Shown: positions 33,185 through 41,761 of the stretch, in pieces
How positions within the stretch are numbered: the first letter of the stretch is position 1
How the letters are laid out: every line of letters starts with the position of its first letter
NCBI RefSeq assembly: GCF_913773995.1
Contig: NZ_CAJYES010000019.1
Span: 1-52,061 of the forward strand
Length of the DNA stretch: 52,061 nt
Reading direction: 5' to 3'
Source: an uncultured Pseudacidovorax sp.
GTDB lineage: Bacteria > Pseudomonadota > Gammaproteobacteria > Burkholderiales > Burkholderiaceae_C
Made by a program: the position numbers and the translations under genes
Notes under the pieces: generated by a model
What the model saw: only the letters and a program-made list of their open reading frames with translations
What the model was told of the DNA's origin: nothing
Databases searched by the model: none

Positions 33185-34131
33185 GGCGCACGCGTCGATT
33201 TCTGCGCGCGGGGACTGGCCGCAGCCTGGCCCAACTGACGCAGCAACTCGGCCCGCAGGGCCTCGGCCACGGCCGCGGCGGCCGTTGACAAGGCCCGTTC
33301 CTGCCGCATCACCTGTCCGATGGGCCGCTGCACATCCGGCGCCGTCAGCCGCCGCTGCACCACCGGCCCGCCCAGCGCCACCTGCGCCGCCAGGGCAGGC
33401 AGCACCGACACCCCCAGCCCCGCCGCCACCATCGCATTGATGGTGGCCAGGTGCTCCACCTCGAAACGCGGCGCGAAGCGCTGCCCCAGTGACAGCAGCG
33501 CCGCCTCGGCGTACTGCCGCACGCTGGTGGGTGCCGGCATCGAGATGTGCGGCAGGCCCGCCACCTCGGCCCAGCGCAGGGGCCCGCGCCGCGCGGCCAG
33601 CGCGTGGTCCGCAGGCAGCAGCAGCACCAGCGGATCGCTGGCCAGCGTCTCGTAGGCCAGGTCGGCATAGGCCGGGTTCTCGGCCGTGAGGGCGAAGTCG
33701 ACTTGGCCCGCGCGCACCAGGTCGAAGGAGGCACCCGACAGCGAATCGACCACGCCCAGCTGCACGCCGGGGTGCCGGGCCATGAAGCGCGCGAATACCG
33801 GCGGCACCACCGTCGCCGCCAGCGAGGGCAGCGCCGCGATGCGCACCCGGCCCTCCCGCAGCTCGACCACGTCGCGCACCGCGCTGGCGGCCGTCTCGGC
33901 CTGCGCCCGCAGGATGCGGGCATGCGCCAGCAGGGCCTGGCCGGCGTCGGTGAGCTGCACGCTGCGCGTGTTGCGGGCGAACAGGCGCGCGCCCAGCGTC
34001 TCCTCCAGCCGGCCGATCACGCCCGACACGGCCGACTGCGACAGGTGCACCCGCGCCGCGGCGCGCCGGAAGTTCAGCGTCTCGGCCAGTTCGATGAAGA
34101 CCTGCAGTTCGCGCAGCGAAAGATTGATCAT
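33166..34131 (-). CDS. LysR-family transcriptional regulator
   Basis: A 321-residue LysR regulator (S-L-R-E-L-Q-V-F-I-E-L-A-E-T-L-N-F-R-R-A-A; S-Q-S-A-V-S-G-V-I-G). The effector domain begins V-R-I-A-A-L-P-S-L-A-A. A basic, low-complexity C-terminal tail of about 20 residues (S-P-R-A-Q-K-S-T-R-A-P) may be a read-on extension. It diverges from the 3-hydroxyacyl-CoA dehydrogenase/BKACE/Bug operon with 68 bp between starts and probably controls it. Confidence 0.92.
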   Translation of the reverse strand: MINLSLRELQVFIELAETLNFRRAAARVHLSQSAVSGVIGRLEETLGARLFARNTRSVQLTDAGQALLAHARILRAQAETAASAVRDVVELREGRVRIAALPSLAATVVPPVFARFMARHPGVQLGVVDSLSGASFDLVRAGQVDFALTAENPAYADLAYETLASDPLVLLLPADHALAARRGPLRWAEVAGLPHISMPAPTSVRQYAEAALLSLGQRFAPRFEVEHLATINAMVAAGLGVSVLPALAAQVALGGPVVQRRLTAPDVQRPIGQVMRQERALSTAAAAVAEALRAELLRQLGQAAASPRAQKSTRAPQAPRA

Positions 34132-34136
34132 GATCG

Positions 34137-34174
34137 CCGATCAGTCTATCGGGCAATAGCGTTGGACCGATCAG
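34137..34174. promoter_or_regulatory. Repeated CCGATCAG and inner palindrome, likely LysR-binding region
   Basis: CCGATCAG occurs at 34137-34144 and again at 34167-34174, 30 bp (about three helical turns) apart, and CTAT-N6-ATAG (34146-34159) lies between them. All are inside the 68-bp divergent control region, an arrangement suiting a LysR tetramer with recognition and activation sites. Confidence 0.5.
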
Positions 34175-34199
34175 TGCCGGCTTCCTAGACTGCGGCGCC

Positions 34200-35186
34200 A
34201 TGACGACCCCTTTTCTTCCCCGCGCCCCAGGCGCCGCCGTGATCGGCGGCGGCACCATGGGCGCCGACGTCGCGGTGGTGCTCAGCCGCGGCGGCCTGCC
34301 CGTCACCCTGGTGGAGCGCGATGCCGCCAAGGCCGCCGGCCTGCCGGCCTACATCGGCGCCCAGCTCGAAGCCGCCGGCTGCGCCGCGCATGCCGGGCCG
34401 ATCACCGTCGTGCAGCAGCTGGAGGCCGTGGCCTGGGCCGGCATCGGGCTGGTGGTGGAATGCATCGTCGAGCAGTTGGCGCCCAAGCAGCAGCTCTTCG
34501 CGCGGCTGGTCGAGCTGGCGCCTCCCTCGGCCCTGCTGACCAGCAACAGCTCGGGCCTGCCCATCAGCCGCATCGCCGACGGCCTGCCCACGCAGGAGCG
34601 CATGTTCGGTTTGCACTTCTTCATGCCCGCGCACCTGGTGCCGCTGGTGGAGGTGGTGATGGGCCCGCACAGCGACGCCGACGCCGCCCAGGCGCTGATG
34701 CAGACGATGCGCCGCTGCGCCAGCGTGCCGGTGCTGGTGCGCAAGGACCGGCCGGGCTTCCTGGCCAACCGGCTGCAGCATGCGCTGGCACGCGAGGCCT
34801 TCGCGCTGCTGGACGCCGGTGTCGCCAGTGCCGTGGACATCGACGCCGCGGTGCGTTTCGGCTTCGGCTTCCGCTTTCTGGCGGCCGGGCCGATCCTGCA
34901 GCGCGACCATGCCGGGCTGGACGTGCACTGCGCCGCCGCCGCCACCATCTATCCCAGCCTGTGCAACGACGCGGAACCCGCGCGGGTGCTCCAGCAGCAG
35001 GTGCAGGCGGGCCGCGTCGGCATGAAGGCCGGTGCCGGCTTCAGCGACTGGCCTGAGGCCGAGCGTGCGGCCGAACGCGCGCGCTACGACCGCCTGCTGC
35101 GGGCCGAACTGCGGCTGCTGGCCGACGAACTGCCGCCGCTGCCGGGTGCTGTCGAAACCCCTTCTACCGACCGGAACGCCACATGA
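34200..35186 (+). CDS. 3-hydroxyacyl-CoA dehydrogenase-family NAD enzyme
   Basis: A 328-residue member of the family that includes L-carnitine dehydrogenase, L-gulonate dehydrogenase and 3-hydroxybutyryl-CoA dehydrogenase. NAD-binding A-V-I-G-G-G-T-M-G-A-D near residue 13, the V-V-E-C-I-V-E-Q segment near 83 and G-L-H-F-F-M-P-A-H-L-V-P-L-V-E near 138 with the catalytic His are present. Coupling (ATGA) with a BKACE gene parallels carnitine pathways, where 3-dehydrocarnitine is the product, but other 3-hydroxy acids are possible. Confidence 0.88.
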   Translation: MTTPFLPRAPGAAVIGGGTMGADVAVVLSRGGLPVTLVERDAAKAAGLPAYIGAQLEAAGCAAHAGPITVVQQLEAVAWAGIGLVVECIVEQLAPKQQLFARLVELAPPSALLTSNSSGLPISRIADGLPTQERMFGLHFFMPAHLVPLVEVVMGPHSDADAAQALMQTMRRCASVPVLVRKDRPGFLANRLQHALAREAFALLDAGVASAVDIDAAVRFGFGFRFLAAGPILQRDHAGLDVHCAAAATIYPSLCNDAEPARVLQQQVQAGRVGMKAGAGFSDWPEAERAAERARYDRLLRAELRLLADELPPLPGAVETPSTDRNAT

Positions 35187-36007
35187 CCGCCGATCCCCTC
35201 ATCCTCACCGTGGCGCCCAACGGCGCCTACAAGCAGCACAGCGACCATCCCGCCGTGCCGCTGACGCCCCAGGCGCTGGCCGACACGGCCCGCCGCTGCC
35301 TGGACGCCGGCGCAGCCATGCTCCACCTGCACATCCGCGATGCCGAAGGCCGCCACAGCCTGGATGCCGAGGGCTACCGCGAAGCCCTGCGAGTGGTACG
35401 CCAAGTCGTGGGCGATGCGATGGTGCTGCAGGTCACCAGCGAGGCGGCGCGCGTCTACCAGGCGCCGCAGCAGATCGCCATGGTGCGCGAGCTGCAGCCC
35501 GAGGCCGTCTCCATCGGCCTGCGCGAGGTGGATGTGCCCGCCGTGGGCGAGGCGGGCCTGGCCGCCTTCTTCGGCGAGCTGGCCGCGCGCGGCACCATGG
35601 TGCAGGTGATCCTCTACGACGCGGCCGACGTGGCACGCTGGCAGGCGCTGCGCGCGGCGGGCACCATCCCCGATGCGCCCTGGTTCCTGCTCTTCGTGCT
35701 GGGTCGCTACAGCGCCGGGCAGACCTCCGATCCACGCGACCTGCTGCCCTTCCTGGCCGCCCATGGCGACGGCCCCGAGCCCTGGGCGGTGTGCGCCTTC
35801 GGCCCCACCGAGCAGGCCTGCGTCACCGCCGCGGCGGCCTTCGGCGGCCATGCGCGCGTGGGCTTCGAGAACAACCTTCGGCTGCGCGACGGCAGCCTCG
35901 CTCCCGACAACACGGCCCTCGTGGCGCAGGCGGCCGAGGCCGCCGCCACGCTGGGCCGGCCGCTGGCCACGGCAGCGCAGATCCGCGAGCGCTTCCGGCC
36001 ACGCTGA
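35183..36007 (+). CDS. BKACE (DUF849) beta-keto acid cleavage enzyme
   Basis: A 274-residue Zn-dependent enzyme that condenses a 3-keto acid with acetyl-CoA to give acetoacetate and a new CoA ester (Kce family). Zn ligands H48 and H50 (L-H-L-H-I-R-D) and E229 are present, as is R225. The usual G-x-E-D-N reads G-F-E-N-N, so the Asp next to the Zn-binding Glu is Asn. N-terminal V-A-P-N-G-A-Y fits a known subfamily. It would cleave the keto product of the preceding dehydrogenase. Confidence 0.88.
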   Translation: MTADPLILTVAPNGAYKQHSDHPAVPLTPQALADTARRCLDAGAAMLHLHIRDAEGRHSLDAEGYREALRVVRQVVGDAMVLQVTSEAARVYQAPQQIAMVRELQPEAVSIGLREVDVPAVGEAGLAAFFGELAARGTMVQVILYDAADVARWQALRAAGTIPDAPWFLLFVLGRYSAGQTSDPRDLLPFLAAHGDGPEPWAVCAFGPTEQACVTAAAAFGGHARVGFENNLRLRDGSLAPDNTALVAQAAEAAATLGRPLATAAQIRERFRPR

Positions 36008-36046
36008 CCCCGCCCCCCTCAACCACGACAACCGGAGACAAACCCC

Positions 36047-37024
36047 ATGATCGATCGCCGCCAATGGCTGGCGGGCGCGGCCGCCGGCCTGCTCGCCCCT
36101 TCCTTCGCCCTCGCCCAGTCCGATGCCGCCAAGGGCCCCGTGCGCATCGTGGTGCCCTATCCGCCCGGCGGCCCCACCGACCTGATGGCGCGGCTGCTGC
36201 AACCGCAGCTGCAGCGCCGGCTGGGCACCACCGTCATCGTCGACAACCGCGGCGGCGCCGGTGGCAACCTGGGCAGCGCCTACGTCGCGCGGCAGGCGCC
36301 GGCCGACGGCCTGACGCTGCTGCTCGCGGCAAGCGGGCCGATGGCCGTCAATGCGGCGCTGTACAAGTCCATGCCCTTCAATGCGCAGGAGGACTTGCTG
36401 CCGGTGGTGCAGCTGTCGGCCTTCCCGCTGGTGCTGGAGGTGTATCCCTCGGTCAAGGCCCGCACGCTGAAGGAATTCATCGCCTATGCGGGCAGCCAGA
36501 AGGCGCCGCTGAACTTCGCCTCGGCCGGCAGCGGCACGCCACAGCACTTGGCGGGCGAGCTGTTCGCGCGGGAGGCCAAGGTGCCGCTCACGCACGTGCC
36601 CTACCGCGGTGCCGGCCCGGCCCTCAACGACGTGCTGGGCGGGCAGGTGCCGCTGATGTTCGACATACTGGCCAGCTCGCTGCAGCACCTGCAGGCGGGC
36701 AAGCTGATGCCCATCGCCGTCACGTCGGCCACGCGCAGCCCCGCGCTGCCGCAGGTGCCCACCATGGCCGAGGCCGGTCTGCCCGGCTTCGAGGTGACGG
36801 CCTGGCACGGCATCGCGGTGCGCAGCGGCACGCCCGCGGCCACCGTGCAGCGGCTCAATGCCACTTTCCTGGACATCTTTGCCGACCCGGCCTTCAGCAA
36901 GTCCTGGGAGGCATTGGGCACGCCCGTGGTGGCCGGCACGCCCGAGGCCTTCGGCCAGCTGATCCGCAGCGAGACGGCGCGGCTGGGGCGCATCGTGCGG
37001 GAGACGGGGGCGACGGCGGATTGA
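36047..37024 (+). CDS. Bug/TctC-family substrate-binding protein
   Basis: A 325-residue receptor with a short signal (R-R-Q-W-L-A-G-A-A-A-G-L ending A-L-A-Q), V-R-I-V-V-P-Y-P-P-G-G-P-T-D near residue 34, D-N-R-G-G-A-G-G-N-L-G near 66, P-Y-R-G-A-G-P-A near 185 and Q-V-P-T-M-A-E near 240. Its leader ends CCGGAGACAAACCCC before ATG. Third gene of the dehydrogenase/BKACE operon, so it probably binds the acid those enzymes act on. Confidence 0.93.
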   Translation: MIDRRQWLAGAAAGLLAPSFALAQSDAAKGPVRIVVPYPPGGPTDLMARLLQPQLQRRLGTTVIVDNRGGAGGNLGSAYVARQAPADGLTLLLAASGPMAVNAALYKSMPFNAQEDLLPVVQLSAFPLVLEVYPSVKARTLKEFIAYAGSQKAPLNFASAGSGTPQHLAGELFAREAKVPLTHVPYRGAGPALNDVLGGQVPLMFDILASSLQHLQAGKLMPIAVTSATRSPALPQVPTMAEAGLPGFEVTAWHGIAVRSGTPAATVQRLNATFLDIFADPAFSKSWEALGTPVVAGTPEAFGQLIRSETARLGRIVRETGATAD

Positions 37025-37503
37025 GGCGGCGCTTCGACGGGCCGAAATGGGGACGGAACGGTCCGGGCGTTCTGATCTTTGCCGCCCATGCCACCGCGGA
37101 TGGTCTGTCGTTCACGGCGTCGGTCGACGCGATGGAGCTGCGGCGTCACTGAATGGCCGTGACCGGCCGCTATTGAAACCCCCGGCTGGGCTGCATCCAC
37201 CACGGCACGACCGCTATACCAAGGTATAGCCCCTCCATCCTTCCAGCCTTTGCCGCAAGCCCTTCGCACGATGGCCTTTGCGGCGCGCGGCTGCGACCAT
37301 TTCCAGGTCGGCGCGTCGTAGCGACTGCCAGTGGGCCGACCCATCGCGGTGGGTCCCGGCCACACCGCCGTGCCGATGCGCGGGGTCCCTTGCGGCCCTT
37401 CGGCCGATGCCCATTCACCCCCGACCCGTGCGGTCGCCCCCGGCCCACAGTCGGGTGGCTGCTGCGCCATGGTCCCCGTTTTCGCCACGCCCGGAAGACG
37501 CCC
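37025..37503. other. 479-bp region without a supported gene
   Basis: The stretch separates the BKACE operon from the metal-efflux operon. In plus frame, 37025-37152 reads as an open tail (R-R-R-F-D-G-P-K-W-G-R-N, then L-S-F-T-A-S-V-D-A-M-E-L) without a start codon, possibly a relic of a small DUF1488-like gene; support is weak. A clear 18-bp palindrome lies at 37213-37230. Other frames are shadows without family features. The efflux promoter must lie here. Confidence 0.5.
37213..37230. promoter_or_regulatory. 18-bp palindrome upstream of the metal-efflux operon
   Basis: GCTATACC-AA-GGTATAGC, perfect 8-bp arms around AA, AT-rich compared with its surroundings, 273 bp before the adaptor start. 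Possible operator of a metal-responsive repressor or activator; no regulator gene lies within the operon. Confidence 0.5.
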
Positions 37504-38652
37504 ATGAAGCCGATCCCCGCCCTTGTCCTGACCTCCACCCTCGCCGTGGTGCTGGCTGGCTGCAACGCCGGCCATTCCGCACCGACGGCCGGTGCAGTCG
37601 CGGCCTCATCCGCGCCGGCTGCACCGTCCGACACCAGCCTGCAGCACAACGACACCGTCATCCGCGTGCCCGAAGGCGCGCCCCTGCGCCAGGCCCTCGT
37701 GGTGGCCGCGGTCGCACCACAGCCCTTCGCGCCCACGCTCGAAGCCCCCGGCACCATCGAGGCCGCACCCGAGCGGCTGGTGAAGATCGTGCCGCCGCTG
37801 GCCGGCCGCATCGTGCGGCTGCACCACCAGCTGGGCGATGCGGTGAAGGCAGGCGATCCGCTGGTCACGCTGGATTCGCCCGACCTGGGCGCCGCCTATC
37901 GGGACGACGCCAAGGCCCAGGCCGCCCTGCTGCAGGCACGCCAGGATTTCGAGCGCCAGCAGACGTTGAACCAGGCCGACATCGCCGCCGCCAAGGACCT
38001 GCAGGCCGCCCGCCAGACACTCACTGCCGCCGAGAGCGATGCCCGCGCCGCGCGCGAGCGCCTGGCGCAATTGGGCGCGCCCGTGGATGCCGCATCGCGC
38101 CGCGAGTACGTGCTGCGCGCCCCCATCGCCGGCCGCGTGGTCGACATGAGCGGCGCCCTGGGCGGCTACTGGAACGACACCACGGCCTCGCTGATGACGG
38201 TGGCCGACCTGTCCACCGTCTGGCTGACGGCCAGCGTGCCCGAGAAGGACATTGCCGCCCTGTCGGTGGGCCAGCCGGTCCACATCGCGCTCGATGCCTA
38301 TCCCGGCCGCAGCTTCGAGGGCAAGGCCCGCTACATCGGCGACATGGTGGATACCGACACCCGCACCGTGCGCGTGCGCGTGGCCATCGACAACCGTGAG
38401 CGGCTGTTCAAGCCCGGCATGTATGCGCACGCCACGCTGGAAGGGCCCGCGCAGCCGGCGCTGCTGATCCCGGCGACCGCCGTGCTGCAGAGCGGGCTGG
38501 CCACGCGCGTCTTCGTCGAGCAGGCCCCCTTCCAGTACGAATCGCGTCTGGTGGTGCTGGGCCGCTCGTCCGACGACAAGGTGGAAGTCATTTCGGGCCT
38601 GAAGGCCGGGGAGCGCATCGTGGTGCAGGGCGGAGTGCTGCTCAATGATTGA
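37504..38652 (+). CDS. czcB: CzcB-like RND periplasmic adaptor (lipoprotein)
   Basis: A 382-residue membrane-fusion protein. The N-terminus has a lipobox, V-V-L-A-G-C. A lipoyl-like half (I-V-P-P-L-A-G-R-I-V-R-L-H-H), a coiled-coil hairpin at about 140-195 and the Y-V-L-R-A-P-I-A-G-R-V-V return strand are seen, then the beta-barrel (V-W-L-T-A-S-V-P-E-K-D). This matches heavy-metal (HME) adaptors. The His/Met-rich metal-chaperone extension of CusB is absent. Overlaps the pump gene by 8 bp. Confidence 0.9.
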   Translation: MKPIPALVLTSTLAVVLAGCNAGHSAPTAGAVAASSAPAAPSDTSLQHNDTVIRVPEGAPLRQALVVAAVAPQPFAPTLEAPGTIEAAPERLVKIVPPLAGRIVRLHHQLGDAVKAGDPLVTLDSPDLGAAYRDDAKAQAALLQARQDFERQQTLNQADIAAAKDLQAARQTLTAAESDARAARERLAQLGAPVDAASRREYVLRAPIAGRVVDMSGALGGYWNDTTASLMTVADLSTVWLTASVPEKDIAALSVGQPVHIALDAYPGRSFEGKARYIGDMVDTDTRTVRVRVAIDNRERLFKPGMYAHATLEGPAQPALLIPATAVLQSGLATRVFVEQAPFQYESRLVVLGRSSDDKVEVISGLKAGERIVVQGGVLLND

Positions 38653-41600
38653 GAAGCTCGTCACCCTCGCCTTCCAGCGGCGCGGCATCGCCTGGCTGCT
38701 GTTCGTCTTCGTCGCGCTGTACGGCTACTGGAGCTGGAAGCAGCTCCCCATCGAGGCCTATCCGGACATCGCGGACGTCAGCTCGCAGATCGTCACGCAG
38801 GTGCCCGGCCTGGGCGCCGAAGAGGTGGAGCAGCAGATCACCGTGCCGCTGGAGCGCGCGCTGCTCGGCACGCCGGGCATGCACGTGCTTCGCTCGCGCA
38901 GCCTGTTCGCGTTGTCGCTGATCACCGTCGTCTTCGAGGACGGCACCGACGGCTACTTCGCCCGCCAGCGGCTGCAGGAGCGCATCAACGCGGTCACGCT
39001 GCCCTACGGCGCATCGCCGGGCCTGGACGCCTACACCTCGCCCACCGGCGAGATCTACCGCTACACGCTCGAATCGAAGACGCGCAGCCTGCGCGAGCTG
39101 TCGGAGCTGCAGTTCTGGACCGTGATCCCGCGACTGAAGAAAGCCACCGACGTAGTGGACGTGGCCAACTTCGGCGGCCTCACGACCCAGTTCATGCTGG
39201 AGCTGGAGCCCGACAGACTGCAGCAGTACGACCTGTCGCTGCAGGACGTGAAGGACGCGCTCAACAACAACAACGCCACCGGCGGCGGCAGCATCGTCGA
39301 CCGTGGCGAGCAGAGCTACGTGGTGCGCGGCGTGGGCCTGCTGCGTTCGCTGGACGACATGGGCAACGTGGTGGTCAAGACCAAGGCCGGCGTGCCCGTG
39401 CTGGTCAAGGACCTGGGCCGGCTGGCCTACGGCAATGTCGAGCGTCGCGGCGTGCTGGGCAAGGACGCCAACCCCGACACCATCGAAGGCATCGTGCTGC
39501 TGCTGAAGGACCGCAACCCCTCCACGGCCCTGGCCTCGGTGCACGAAGCGGTGCAGGATCTTAACGAGCACCTGCTGCCCAAGGACGTGAAGGTGGTGCC
39601 CTACCTGGACCGCACCTCGCTGATCGAGGCCACGCTGCACACGGTCTCGTCCACGCTGATGGAGGGCATGGTGCTGGTGGCGGTGGTGCTGCTGCTCTTC
39701 CTGGGCAGTCCGCGCGCGGCGGCCATCGTGGCGCTGACGATTCCGCTGGCGCTGCTGATCGCCTTCATCTTCATGCACCAGTTCCACATCCCGGCCAACC
39801 TGCTGTCGCTGGGCGCCATCGACTTCGGCATCCTGGTGGATGGCGCGGTGGTGCTGGTGGAGAACATCCTGCGCCGCCGCGAGGAGGCCGAGGGCCGGCC
39901 GCTTTCGGCCAGCGATGCCATCGAGGCCACGCTGCAGGTGGCGCGGCCGATCTTCTTCGGCATGGTGGTGATCGTGTGCGCCTACCTGCCGCTCTTCGCC
40001 TTCCAGCGCATCGAGTACAAGCTCTTCTCGCCCATGGCCTATGCGGTGGGCGCGGCGCTGGCGGGCGCGCTGCTGGTGGCCCTCACGCTGATTCCGGGGC
40101 TGGCCTGGCTGGCGCTGCGCAAGCCGCGTCGCATCGTGCACAACCCGGTGCTCGGATGGCTGGCGGTGCGCTATGGGCGCTTCCTGGCCCACACGGTGGG
40201 CCGCGCGCACGGCGTGCTCGCGGCCTGCGGCCTGGCGCTGGTGGCGCTGGTCGGCGTGTTCGTCACCACCGGCCACGACTTCCTGCCCTACCTGGACGAA
40301 GGCTCCCTGTGGCTGCAGGTGCAGATGCCGCCGGGCATCACGCTGGCCAGGGCCTCGGCCATGGCCGACGAGCTGCGCAAGGCCACGCTGGCCTTCCCCG
40401 AGGTGTCGTACGTGGTCACGCAGACCGGCCGCAACGACGACGGCACCGACTACTGGACGCCTTCGCACATCGAGGCCAGCGTGGGGCTGCATCCGTACAG
40501 CGAATGGACATCGGGCCTCACCAAGCAGGCGCTGATCGACCGCATGGCCCAGCGCTTCGCGCAGATGCCGGGCTACACCGTGGGCTTCATGCAGCCCATG
40601 ATCGACGGCGTTCAGGACAAGCTCTCGGGCGCCCACGGCGACCTCACCGTCAAGGTCTTCGGCGAAGACCTGGCGCAGATCCGCACGGTGGCCAATCGCG
40701 TGGCGCAGACGCTGCGTCACGTGCCCGGCGCCGCCGATGTGGCGGTGGACGTGGAGCCGCCGCTGCCCAACCTCAAGATCGAACTGGACCGCGCCGCCGC
40801 GGCGCGCCATGGCATCAACGCCGCCGCCGTGGCCGACCTGATCGCCACCGGCGTCGGCGGCACGCCCATCGGCCGGCTCTACGTGGGCGAGAAGAGCTAC
40901 GACATGACGGTGCGCTTTCCGGAAAAGGCGCGCGCCAGCGTCGACGCCATCGGCAACCTCACGCTGAAGTCGTCCACCGGCGAGCGTGTGCCACTCTCCG
41001 CTGTGGCCAAGGTCAGCACCGTGGCCGGCGAGAGCGTCATCGTGCGCGAGATGGCCGAGCGCAACATCATCGTGCGGCTGAACGTGCGCGGCCGCGACCT
41101 GGCCGGCTTCCTGAAGGACGCACAGGCCGCCGTCGCGCACGATGTGACGCCCGCCGACAAGCATGTGCAGCTGCGCTGGGGCGGCCAGTTCGAGAACCTG
41201 GAGCGCGCCCAGGCGCGCCTGGCGCTGATCCTGCCGATGACGCTGGGCCTGATGTTCCTGCTGCTCTTCGGTGCCTTCGGCAACCTGCGCCAGCCGCTGC
41301 TGGTGCTGGCCGCGGTGCCGCTGGCCATGCTGGGCGGGCTGGCCGCGCTGCACCTGCGGGGCATGACGCTCAACGTGTCGAGCGCCGTGGGCTTCATCGC
41401 GCTCTTCGGCGTGGCCGTGCTCAACGGCGTGCTGATGCTGTCGCAGATCAACCGCCTGCGCACCGAAGAAGGCCGGCCACTTCGAGAGGCGGTGATGGAG
41501 GGCGCGCGCAGCCGCATGCGCCCGGTGCTCACCACCGCCACCGTGGCCGCCCTGGGCCTCACGCCGGCCATGCTCGCCACCGGCCTGGGCAGCGACGTGC

Positions 41601-41761
41601 AGCGGCCCCTGGCCACCGTGGTAGTGGGCGGGCTGGTCAGCGCCACGGTCCTGACGCTGGCGCTGCTGCCGGCGCTGTATCACCTGATCGAGGCGCGGCT
41701 GGACAGGCGCCGAGTTGCACCCGCTGCAAACGACATGCAGACGCAGGAGGCCCAGCCGTGA
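38645..41761 (+). CDS. czcA: Heavy-metal RND efflux pump (CzcA-like)
   Basis: A 1038-residue HME-RND pump with twelve expected membrane helices. The proton-relay signature in membrane segment 4 reads I-D-F-G-I-L-V-D-G-A-V-V-L-V-E-N, placing D393, D399 and E406 at the spacing of CzcA D402, D408 and E415. CusA-type Cu/Ag pumps have a different segment (M-V-D-A-A-I-V), so divalent cations such as Zn, Co, Cd or Ni are the likelier substrates. Assembles with the adaptor before it and the outer-membrane protein after it. Confidence 0.92.
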   Translation: MIEKLVTLAFQRRGIAWLLFVFVALYGYWSWKQLPIEAYPDIADVSSQIVTQVPGLGAEEVEQQITVPLERALLGTPGMHVLRSRSLFALSLITVVFEDGTDGYFARQRLQERINAVTLPYGASPGLDAYTSPTGEIYRYTLESKTRSLRELSELQFWTVIPRLKKATDVVDVANFGGLTTQFMLELEPDRLQQYDLSLQDVKDALNNNNATGGGSIVDRGEQSYVVRGVGLLRSLDDMGNVVVKTKAGVPVLVKDLGRLAYGNVERRGVLGKDANPDTIEGIVLLLKDRNPSTALASVHEAVQDLNEHLLPKDVKVVPYLDRTSLIEATLHTVSSTLMEGMVLVAVVLLLFLGSPRAAAIVALTIPLALLIAFIFMHQFHIPANLLSLGAIDFGILVDGAVVLVENILRRREEAEGRPLSASDAIEATLQVARPIFFGMVVIVCAYLPLFAFQRIEYKLFSPMAYAVGAALAGALLVALTLIPGLAWLALRKPRRIVHNPVLGWLAVRYGRFLAHTVGRAHGVLAACGLALVALVGVFVTTGHDFLPYLDEGSLWLQVQMPPGITLARASAMADELRKATLAFPEVSYVVTQTGRNDDGTDYWTPSHIEASVGLHPYSEWTSGLTKQALIDRMAQRFAQMPGYTVGFMQPMIDGVQDKLSGAHGDLTVKVFGEDLAQIRTVANRVAQTLRHVPGAADVAVDVEPPLPNLKIELDRAAAARHGINAAAVADLIATGVGGTPIGRLYVGEKSYDMTVRFPEKARASVDAIGNLTLKSSTGERVPLSAVAKVSTVAGESVIVREMAERNIIVRLNVRGRDLAGFLKDAQAAVAHDVTPADKHVQLRWGGQFENLERAQARLALILPMTLGLMFLLLFGAFGNLRQPLLVLAAVPLAMLGGLAALHLRGMTLNVSSAVGFIALFGVAVLNGVLMLSQINRLRTEEGRPLREAVMEGARSRMRPVLTTATVAALGLTPAMLATGLGSDVQRPLATVVVGGLVSATVLTLALLPALYHLIEARLDRRRVAPAANDMQTQEAQP

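Noticed and set aside
37278-38399. A 373-residue frame starting in the gene-free region
   Set aside because: Arg/Ala-rich, overlapping the adaptor gene in another frame, with no membrane-fusion or other features.
38642-41683. A 1013-residue minus-strand open frame
   Set aside because: It is the antisense shadow of the CzcA-like pump, whose motifs and coupling are clear.
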